A stretch of 14,921 bases of DNA from Bacteroidaceae bacterium (GTDB taxonomy: Bacteria; Bacteroidota; Bacteroidia; Bacteroidales; Bacteroidaceae): the NCBI GenBank assembly GCA_023227685.1, contig JALNVG010000041.1, forward strand, positions 1-14,921, read 5' to 3'. How positions within the stretch are numbered: position 1 is the stretch's first letter; the number at the start of each line of letters is the position of its first letter. Of the stretch, positions 1 to 6,374 are shown one piece after another. The position numbers were made by a program, and so were the translations under genes. The notes beneath the pieces were generated by a model. The model saw only the letters and a program-made list of their open reading frames with translations, was not told the origin of the DNA and searched no databases.

Positions 1-1222
1 CAATGCCGGGTGTATGTTTCATATTCTCGCCGACAATTGCTACCGTCGCCAGATTCTTTTCGGCTGCGATTTGTGAAATCTCACCCATCTTAATTTCCTT
101 TTCAAACTCTTCATTGAGCACTATACATGCAAGATCGGCTTCAGAATCGCGAACACCGATTGATGTACTATTCTCCGAAGAAGCCTGAGAGACAAGGAAT
201 ACACTGATCCCGCTCTTTGCCAAAACTTTAAAAATACGATAGTTCACACCGATAACACCGACCATACCGAGTCCCGTGACAGTAATCAAACTTGTATCAT
301 TGATAGACGACATGCCTTTGATTGACTTGCCCTGCGGACTGATAACATCTTGCCGAATAATAGTACCCTTACCCTCTGGATTGAATGTATTCTTAACCAG
401 AATAGGAATATTTTTATGACAAACCGGATAAATTGTTGGCGGATAAATGACTTTCGCACCAAAGTTGCAAAGTTCCATCGCCTCTACATAGCTTAATTCG
501 CTAATGGTATACGCTCCCTTAATCACCCGGGGATCGGCTGTCATAAAGCCATCCACATCAGTCCAGATTTCCAATATTTTGGCATCAAGCACCGAAGCAA
601 TAATGGCTGCCGTATAATCGGAACCTCCGCGACCGAGATTGGTTATCTCGCCGGACACCTTGTCACTGGCAATAAAACCGGGCACAAGTGAAATCCGTGG
701 CAATTCACGAAAAGTCTCTTTGATAAGACTTGTTGTCAAATCACTATCGGGCGTATGTTTGACAAACTTCTTTTCTGTCTTTATAAACTTGCGGGAATCA
801 AACCACCGTGCACCATCTATCAACTCTGCTACAATCAATGAAGATAGTCGCTCACCATAGCTGACAACGGCATCGGAGGTTTTAGTAGATAAATCTTTAA
901 TCAGGAATATACCCTCCAGAATATCTTTCAATTCATGAAGAAGACCGTCAATACGGATTTTTAATGCTGATTTTCCTTTACCTTCAGAAATGATCTCATC
1001 AATCAGACTCATATGCCTGATTACAATCTCCTGGTATTCTTGTTCATAACCGGAGTCACCTCTTGAAGCCATCTTTGAAGTGTTAATCAGTTTATCGGTA
1101 ATACCGTTTAAAGCGGAAACGACAACGATTACCGGCTCTTGGGCCGACTCTACAATCTCTTTTACATTTAAAAGACTTTTCGCGGAACCTACGGATGTCC
1201 CGCCAAATTTCATTACTTTCAT
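1..1222 (-). CDS. thrA: Bifunctional aspartokinase/homoserine dehydrogenase, N-terminal 407 residues (runs off window)
   Basis: Cytoplasmic enzyme that phosphorylates aspartate; in the fused form it also reduces aspartate semialdehyde to homoserine, feeding threonine and methionine synthesis. The visible part reads MKVMKFGGTSVG at the N-terminus, with the kinase motif KFGGTS at residues 5-10, GRGGSDYTA at 198-206 and EIWTDVDG at 218-225. Two ACT-like regulatory segments follow from about residue 310. The kinase and regulatory parts resemble E. coli ThrA more than monofunctional LysC, including the segment VGENMKHTPGI at the cut end. The homoserine dehydrogenase domain would lie outside the window, so the fusion is inferred. 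I chose the ATG at 1220-1222; a second ATG three codons later also precedes KFGGTS. Expression is probably controlled by the leader described at 1223-1458. Aspartokinase is near certain; the bifunctional form is very likely. Confidence 0.9.
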   Translation of the reverse strand, partial: MKVMKFGGTSVGSAKSLLNVKEIVESAQEPVIVVVSALNGITDKLINTSKMASRGDSGYEQEYQEIVIRHMSLIDEIISEGKGKSALKIRIDGLLHELKDILEGIFLIKDLSTKTSDAVVSYGERLSSLIVAELIDGARWFDSRKFIKTEKKFVKHTPDSDLTTSLIKETFRELPRISLVPGFIASDKVSGEITNLGRGGSDYTAAIIASVLDAKILEIWTDVDGFMTADPRVIKGAYTISELSYVEAMELCNFGAKVIYPPTIYPVCHKNIPILVKNTFNPEGKGTIIRQDVISPQGKSIKGMSSINDTSLITVTGLGMVGVIGVNYRIFKVLAKSGISVFLVSQASSENSTSIGVRDSEADLACIVLNEEFEKEIKMGEISQIAAEKNLATVAIVGENMKHTPGI

Positions 1223-1458
1223 GAAAATATCGAATTTGTACCCTGCCCGCGCTATCGGACAGTAGGGTTATTAAAGAATAATAAAATTAATATTGAAAAT
1301 GCCTAATTAAACATAGGCGTGAATCACATAGAAACACAAGACTATCTCTCAACCCCTAGGGGTGGCGGTTGCGGTGCACATATAAGTAAATGTATGCGGA
1401 TAGTTGATTAGCATAGCGATAATTTCTACTTTTTTTGTTTTTAATTGAGGCAAAAATA
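1223..1458 (-). promoter_or_regulatory. thrA promoter box and structured leader (candidate attenuator)
   Basis: On the minus strand TATTTTTG (1458-1451) matches the Bacteroides -7 consensus TAnnTTTG; no TTTG is seen at the expected -33 spacing. The transcript would carry a leader of about 220 nt. In it, RNA ACUAUC (1404-1399, inside the leader ORF) can pair with GAUAGU (1346-1341, just after its stop), enclosing the Thr codons. A weak 5-bp hairpin, GCCTA/TAGGC (1318-1314 with 1305-1301), is followed by AUUUU and then A/U-rich sequence. A stronger 7-bp hairpin, CUGUCCG/CGGGCAG (1262-1256 with 1249-1243), sits about 20 nt before the thrA ATG. I cannot identify a convincing U-tailed terminator, so whether control acts on transcription or translation is open. 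Confidence 0.5.
1349..1414 (-). CDS. Candidate threonine-rich leader peptide of thrA (21 codons)
   Basis: A short ORF begins with ATG at 1414-1412 and ends with TGA at 1351-1349, about 127 nt upstream of the thrA start and on the same strand. It starts MLINYPHTFTYM and ends CTATATPRG. Five of 21 codons are Thr, three of them in alternate positions 14, 16 and 18 (all ACC), close to the stop. Gamma-proteobacterial thr operons use a Thr-rich leader peptide for attenuation, so ribosome stalling at the ACC codons when charged tRNA-Thr is scarce is the natural inference. It lies about 30 nt after a candidate promoter box at 1451-1458. No Shine-Dalgarno is visible, which is normal for Bacteroides. 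Part of this stretch is also covered by a longer minus-strand frame that is antisense to radA and looks spurious. I do not recognise a named family for the peptide. Confidence 0.55.
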   Translation of the reverse strand: MLINYPHTFTYMCTATATPRG

Positions 1459-1598
1459 ACAATAAAAATAATCATTCTATCATATTTATCGTTTTTTTTA
1501 TGACAAACACGTAAAAAGATTAAAAAAACAAGACTCAAAACAGGAAAACAGTAAAATAAAAAGGACCTATTTATAAAGGAAAAACACATAAAAACAAC

Positions 1599-1606
1599 TA
1601 TCTTTG
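1599..1606 (+). promoter_or_regulatory. radA promoter, -7 box TATCTTTG
   Basis: TATCTTTG is a full match to the Bacteroides -7 consensus TAnnTTTG and ends 16 nt before the radA ATG. This implies a very short 5' leader of roughly 10 nt. I see no TTTG at the -33 position. The stretch 1459-1598 between this box and the divergent thrA promoter is very A+T-rich, and I see nothing else in it. Confidence 0.65.
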
Positions 1607-1622
1607 CAAAAAGAACAAGAGG

Positions 1623-2990
1623 ATGGCTAAAGAAAAATCTGTTTATGTTTGCAGCAACTGCGGTCAAGAATCTCTGAAATGGGTAGGGAAATGTCCGTCG
1701 TGTGGTGAATGGAACACTTTTGTGGAACAGATTATCCGAAAAGAACCGACAACTAAACGTTCCACTTCTGGTATTGAAACAGCCAAGCCAAAACCTATAA
1801 CGCTCAGCGAAATTGACGCGACCGACGAACCACGCATCCCTATGCATGATGAAGAATTGAACAGGGTGCTTGGCGGCGGACTCGTTCCGGGGTCGTTAGT
1901 TCTGCTTGGCGGTGAGCCCGGCATCGGAAAATCGACTCTTGTGATGCAAACCGTATTGCAAATGACGGAAAAGCGTGTCTTATACATCTCCGGTGAAGAG
2001 AGTGCAAGACAACTCAAATTGCGCGCCGACCGTCTCTCAAAAAATTCAAGTGATTGTCTTATCTTATGCGAAACATCTCTGGAACAGATTTTTGTACATA
2101 TCAAGAACACTCATCCCGATTTGGTCATTATCGATTCCATCCAAACTATTTATACGGAAAACGTCGATTCTACCCCGGGTAGTATCAGCCAGATCCGCGA
2201 ATGTGCGGCTTCCATTCTCCGTTTTGCAAAAGAAACACAAACCTCGGTCATCCTCATCGGACATATCAATAAAGAAGGAACGATAGCCGGGCCGAAGGTT
2301 TTGGAACATATTGTCGATACCGTTCTTCAATTTGAAGGCGACCAACATTATATGTACCGCATCCTGCGAAGTATAAAAAACCGGTTTGGAAGCACTTCGG
2401 AACTGGGTATTTATGAGATGAGACAAGATGGATTACGTCAAGTGACCAACCCTTCGGAACTGCTGCTTAGTCAGGACCACGAGGGAATGAGCGGTGTTGC
2501 TATTGCTTCGGCCATCGAAGGTGTCCGCCCGTTTCTGATTGAAACACAAGCACTGGTCAGCTCCGCTGTTTATGGAAATCCACAACGTTCGGCCACCGGT
2601 TTCGACATCAGAAGGATGAACATGCTGTTGGCCGTACTCGAAAAACGGGTTGGCTTCAAACTGGCACAAAAGGATGTTTTTTTAAATATAGCTGGAGGAT
2701 TGAAAGTGAACGATACGGCTATTGACTTGTCCGTTATTAGTGCCATTCTTTCTTCAAATATGGATGTAGCAATAGAATCAGGCATCTGCATGGCCGGTGA
2801 AATCGGACTATCGGGTGAAATTCGTCCCGTAAGCAGGATTGAACAACGCATCAGCGAAGCAGAAAAGCTGGGATTCAAACAGTTTCTGTTGCCCAAATAT
2901 AATTTGCAAGGACTGGAAAAGAAGAAATTAAATATAGAATTAGTACCTGTCAGAAAAGTGGAAGAAGCTTTTAGAGCTCTCTTCGGGTGA
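1623..2990 (+). CDS. radA: DNA repair and recombination protein RadA
   Basis: RadA is a hexameric DNA-dependent ATPase that promotes branch migration of recombination intermediates and helps process stalled forks. The N-terminal zinc finger is visible as C10-x2-C13 and C24-x2-C27. The RecA-like ATPase core has a Walker A motif GEPGIGKST (97-105) and a Walker B region LVIIDSIQT (167-175). The RadA-specific KNRFG motif is at 252-256. The C-terminal third (about 285-455) is the Lon-protease-like domain, with conserved segments such as FDIRRMNMLLAVLEKR and AGEIGLSGEIRPV. The length of 455 residues is normal for the family. The ATG at 1623 is preferred because it puts the zinc finger at the usual distance from the N-terminus and follows a -7 box. 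It heads a three-gene plus-strand cluster. Confidence 0.97.
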   Translation: MAKEKSVYVCSNCGQESLKWVGKCPSCGEWNTFVEQIIRKEPTTKRSTSGIETAKPKPITLSEIDATDEPRIPMHDEELNRVLGGGLVPGSLVLLGGEPGIGKSTLVMQTVLQMTEKRVLYISGEESARQLKLRADRLSKNSSDCLILCETSLEQIFVHIKNTHPDLVIIDSIQTIYTENVDSTPGSISQIRECAASILRFAKETQTSVILIGHINKEGTIAGPKVLEHIVDTVLQFEGDQHYMYRILRSIKNRFGSTSELGIYEMRQDGLRQVTNPSELLLSQDHEGMSGVAIASAIEGVRPFLIETQALVSSAVYGNPQRSATGFDIRRMNMLLAVLEKRVGFKLAQKDVFLNIAGGLKVNDTAIDLSVISAILSSNMDVAIESGICMAGEIGLSGEIRPVSRIEQRISEAEKLGFKQFLLPKYNLQGLEKKKLNIELVPVRKVEEAFRALFG

Positions 2991-3023
2991 TTTTCATTTA
3001 TTAAACGTGATTAAAAAAGTATT

Positions 3024-4673
3024 ATGATACAAGAATACCAACTCCGGGTTTTACCCGAAATAGCAGCTGACGAACAGCAATTAAAAACATATCTTTCTCA
3101 GGAAAAAGGATTGAACCTGGAAGAAATTACAGCAACCCGCATATTGAAAAGAAGTATTGATGCTCGACAACGAACGATCTTTGTTAATCTGAAAGTTCGC
3201 GCTTATGTCAACGAAAAACCTACGGATGAGGAGTTTCAACAGACTATATATAACAATGTGGAAGGGAAACCGCAAGTTATCGTTGTTGGAGCCGGTCCCG
3301 GCGGACTGTTTGCAGCCTTGCATCTTATCGAATTGGGCCTGCGCCCGATTATCGTGGAACGAGGGAAAGATGTTCACGAGCGAAAGAAAGATATAGCACT
3401 GATTAGTAAGACACAAACGGTGAATCCCGAATCAAACTACTGTTTCGGCGAAGGTGGTGCCGGTGCTTACTCTGACGGCAAACTTTATACACGTAGCAAG
3501 AAACATGGCAATGTGGAGAAAATACTGAATATCTTCTGCCAACATGGTGCATCAACAGCTATCATGGCAGATGCACATCCGCATATCGGAACAGACAAAC
3601 TACCACAAGTGATAGAGAATATGCGACATACCATTATCGGTTGTGGTGGCGAGGTACATTTTGAAACCCGCATGACATCACTTATTATCGAAAAAGATGA
3701 TATAAAAGGTATCGAAACAGATAAGAACGAAACATTTCTAGGCCCGGTTATTTTGGCCACCGGACATTCAGCCCGCGATGTATACCGCTGGTTGGCAGCC
3801 AATCATATAGCTATCGAAGCCAAGGGTACCGCTGTTGGTGTCCGGATGGAACATCCTTCTCAAACCATTGATCGCATACAATATCACAATAAAAACGGAC
3901 GGGGGAAATTTCTGCCTGCCGCCGAATATAGTTTTGCAGCGCAAGTGGAAGGCCGAGGCGTTTATAGTTTCTGTATGTGTCCGGGCGGCTTTGTCGTACC
4001 GGCTGCCAGTGGAGCGGAAGAAATAGTTGTTAACGGTATGTCGCCCTCCAACCGCGGTTCGAAATGGAGCAATTCGGGAATGGTAGTCGAACTTCACCCC
4101 GAAGATCTGGAACAAGAGAACTGGAAAATAGAAGACGATACTTTGGCAGAAAAGCAGAACGAACTTCTTCTTGCCATCAATCCTACCCTCTCAACAGAAG
4201 AATGTGAGGATATTAATAAAAAACAACTTTCTGTTCTTCACTTTCAAGAAGAACTGGAACATCAATGCTGGATACAGGGTGGCATGAAACAAACGGCACC
4301 TGCACAACGAATGGTCGACTTTACAACTAAAAAACTAAGTTCCAATCTTCCTGATTCATCTTATAGCCCGGGACTTGTTTCCTCGCCTCTTCACTTCTGG
4401 TTACCCGAATTTATCAGTAGCCGACTGACTGAAGGCTTTAAATTATTTGCACATTCCAGCCGTGGATTGTTAATTAACGAGGCAGTGGTAATAGGGGTAG
4501 AGACACGTACATCATCTCCCATTCGTATTATAAGAGACAAAGAAACTCTGCAACATATCGGTATCCGGGGATTATTCCCTTGCGGTGAAGGTGCTGGATA
4601 TGCAGGCGGTATCGTTTCGGCAGCTATTGACGGAGAAAGATGCGCAGAAGCAGTTAAAACCTATTTCATGTAA
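3024..4673 (+). CDS. FAD-dependent dehydrogenase of COG2509 type, function unknown
   Basis: A 549-residue flavoprotein-like protein. Residues 1-75 look like the small alpha/beta domain that precedes the flavin domain in COG2509-type proteins. The dinucleotide-binding motif VIVVGAGPGGLFAALH (85-100) ends its beta-alpha-beta unit in VERG (111-114), as in FAD-binding Rossmann folds. A conserved glycine-rich block, CFGEGGAGAYSDGKLYTR, follows around residue 140. The C-terminal motif CGEGAGYAGGIVSAAIDGE (520-538) is the second FAD-contacting region typical of this group. There is no signal peptide, so it is probably cytoplasmic. Substrate and reaction are unknown. The start lies 33 nt after radA, and the stop is 5 nt before the regulator downstream, so co-transcription is likely. 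The family assignment is firm; no specific function should be assumed. Confidence 0.88.
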   Translation: MIQEYQLRVLPEIAADEQQLKTYLSQEKGLNLEEITATRILKRSIDARQRTIFVNLKVRAYVNEKPTDEEFQQTIYNNVEGKPQVIVVGAGPGGLFAALHLIELGLRPIIVERGKDVHERKKDIALISKTQTVNPESNYCFGEGGAGAYSDGKLYTRSKKHGNVEKILNIFCQHGASTAIMADAHPHIGTDKLPQVIENMRHTIIGCGGEVHFETRMTSLIIEKDDIKGIETDKNETFLGPVILATGHSARDVYRWLAANHIAIEAKGTAVGVRMEHPSQTIDRIQYHNKNGRGKFLPAAEYSFAAQVEGRGVYSFCMCPGGFVVPAASGAEEIVVNGMSPSNRGSKWSNSGMVVELHPEDLEQENWKIEDDTLAEKQNELLLAINPTLSTEECEDINKKQLSVLHFQEELEHQCWIQGGMKQTAPAQRMVDFTTKKLSSNLPDSSYSPGLVSSPLHFWLPEFISSRLTEGFKLFAHSSRGLLINEAVVIGVETRTSSPIRIIRDKETLQHIGIRGLFPCGEGAGYAGGIVSAAIDGERCAEAVKTYFM

Positions 4674-4678
4674 AAAAG

Positions 4679-5326
4679 ATGGAGAGAGAAAACACAGAAA
4701 AAGAAAAGAACAACAGTCAGCCTTCTAAAAAGCCCATTATACCCGAGATTGCAATCGTTGATGCTAATGCACTGACGTGCATAGGATTAAAGGGGTTGAT
4801 GGAACAGATTATCCCGATGGCTGTCATACGTGTCTTTCACAACTATGCCGAATTAATGGATGATACACCTGATATGTACATGCATTACTTTGTCTCTCCG
4901 CAAATTTTCATGGAACACAATGCTTTTTTTTATCAACGCAAACACAAAACAATACTCTTGGGAGGTAACAGTCCTCAATTTCAGCTTTCCGATTTTGCCG
5001 TACTCAACATCTATGACGATGAAGAAAAATTAGCAAAAAGTATGCTCCGCCTTCATCAACACGCCCACCGATTCGGCTATCCGATTAAAGGGATGCAGGT
5101 ACAGCAAAAGAAACAATCGGATTTACTTTCCGCACGTGAAATAGAAGTTCTCGTACTGATTACAAAAGGATTTATTAATAAGGAGATTGCCGATAAATTG
5201 AACATCAGTATTACCACTGTCATTACTCATCGAAAAAATATAACAGAGAAACTTGGCATCAAATCGGTGTCAGGACTAACGATTTATGCTGTGATGAACG
5301 GTTACGTGGATGTTGACCAAATCTAA
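4679..5326 (+). CDS. LuxR-type response-regulator-like transcription factor with degenerate receiver
   Basis: A 215-residue DNA-binding protein. The C-terminal LuxR/GerE helix-turn-helix spans about 149-206, starting LLSAREIEVLVLITKG, with the recognition-helix region NKEIADKLNISITTVITHRKNI at 167-188; this is a clear match. Residues 22-140 follow a receiver-like pattern, with a first strand EIAIVDANAL containing an acidic residue (D28). The strand where the phosphoacceptor Asp should lie (DMYMHYFVSPQIF, 65-77) has no Asp at the expected position. Phosphorylation is therefore unlikely, and the domain may bind a ligand or partner instead. Residues 1-20 are charged and probably disordered. The ATG follows the FAD-protein stop by 5 nt with AAAAAG before it, so the two are probably translated from one mRNA. 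Its target genes are unknown. Confidence 0.85.
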   Translation: MERENTEKEKNNSQPSKKPIIPEIAIVDANALTCIGLKGLMEQIIPMAVIRVFHNYAELMDDTPDMYMHYFVSPQIFMEHNAFFYQRKHKTILLGGNSPQFQLSDFAVLNIYDDEEKLAKSMLRLHQHAHRFGYPIKGMQVQQKKQSDLLSAREIEVLVLITKGFINKEIADKLNISITTVITHRKNITEKLGIKSVSGLTIYAVMNGYVDVDQI

Positions 5327-5345
5327 TCTAATTAATCATCACTGA

Positions 5346-6374
5346 TTACTCATTTCTCACCCCGCAATAGGGACAAATACCTTTCGATTTCAATTTCCTT
5401 CCACAATGTCCACAACGATATTTGTAAATTCCGGTTCTATTCATTTTCTTAAAAAAGACAATGATCAGACCTATCAAAAAGAAATATCCCACGTAATATT
5501 GTGTGGCTAAAATAAAAAAGAAATAACAAAAGATACAACAAGTCGTCAAGCCGAAAAAATAATAAATAGCGGCGGATGGCGAAAGATGTCTGAACAAATC
5601 TTCTATAGCTACCAGTCCGGCAACTAATATAGCCCAGAAACTTATCAAGAAAACAGAAAGAATAAACGGCACTTTAAACGGTGACAAAGTGGGATTGAAA
5701 TAAAAATGCTGCCATGTTTGAGGCAAAAAGACTTGCATGGATTCATAAAGAGTGGCACTAAAGGATATCAAAATACAAAGGAAGAATAAATAATTCAAGT
5801 CTATCGCCCTAAAATCATCCAACTGCAAACGGCTACGCCTGAACCTCCGAATAAGATAAAAGAAAACAAACAGTGTACAAACACCAATAAAAGCAGGTAA
5901 ATGAGTATCGCTAAAATAATAAATGCCTTGAGATATAATATCAGTAGGTACAAAATATCGAATCAAATTCTTTTCATGTACCCACCCCTGCATATCCTGT
6001 GTATGAGCCAGTTTCACCCATACGCTATCCACACTATCCTTGGGATGAACAGCAATATCCGCCACAACTACCCGATCACCTTTATGTAAAGTAATAAACC
6101 GGTTTTCAATCGGAAGACATTTCAAAAATATGGAATCGCCAATTACTTTAAAATTTGAATTCCACGTATAATGACGTTCGTAAAGATACTTCAACGAATC
6201 TTTTGCACGCTGGGGCATCTTTGATGATGACAAATCCGGACGGGAATATTCACAAGATGAAAAAATGAATAAAAAGATCAAAAAAAGAGGTAATAAGCCA
6301 AGAAACGAATCGGGTAGCTTGAACTTCCTTATTAATTTCCGAACAATTAACTTATTCTCCTGATTTTTTTTCAT
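5346..6374 (-). CDS. Membrane protein with SH3-like domain and C-terminal zinc ribbon
   Basis: A 342-residue protein of unknown function. A basic N-terminus of about 20 residues leads into a hydrophobic stretch (24-40) ending IFSSC at Cys41, which could be a lipoprotein cleavage site or simply a first membrane anchor. Residues about 95-150 resemble a bacterial SH3-like domain (KGDRVVVADIAV, VWVKLAHTQDMQGWVHEKNL), presumably outside the cytoplasm. Four or five hydrophobic segments follow (about 160-175, 193-210, 235-257, 268-288, 292-308). The extreme C-terminus is a rubredoxin-like zinc ribbon with C321-x2-C324 and C334-x2-C337, probably cytoplasmic. Its ATG overlaps the rlhA stop by 4 nt (ATGA), which supports this start and translational coupling. 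It converges on the LuxR-type gene with a 19-bp gap and no obvious terminator. Confidence 0.75.
   Translation of the reverse strand: MKKNQENKLIVRKLIRKFKLPDSFLGLLPLFLIFLFIFSSCEYSRPDLSSSKMPQRAKDSLKYLYERHYTWNSNFKVIGDSIFLKCLPIENRFITLHKGDRVVVADIAVHPKDSVDSVWVKLAHTQDMQGWVHEKNLIRYFVPTDIISQGIYYFSDTHLPAFIGVCTLFVFFYLIRRFRRSRLQLDDFRAIDLNYLFFLCILISFSATLYESMQVFLPQTWQHFYFNPTLSPFKVPFILSVFLISFWAILVAGLVAIEDLFRHLSPSAAIYYFFGLTTCCIFCYFFFILATQYYVGYFFLIGLIIVFFKKMNRTGIYKYRCGHCGRKLKSKGICPYCGVRNE

Noticed and set aside
1356..1847. A 163-codon minus-strand ORF overlapping the thrA-radA intergenic region and the radA 5' end
   Set aside because: It is antisense to radA, has low-complexity hydrophobic composition without a recognisable domain, and has no promoter. 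It is a frame shadow that happens to cross the candidate leader region.
2064..2896. Several 78-120 codon ORFs antisense to radA
   Set aside because: They are mirror frames of a well-supported gene, with no domain similarity or start context.
5327..5349. Possible convergent terminator AATCA-TCAC-TGATT between the LuxR-type gene and the zinc-ribbon gene
   Set aside because: A five-pair A+T-rich stem with no T-run on either strand is not a credible intrinsic terminator.
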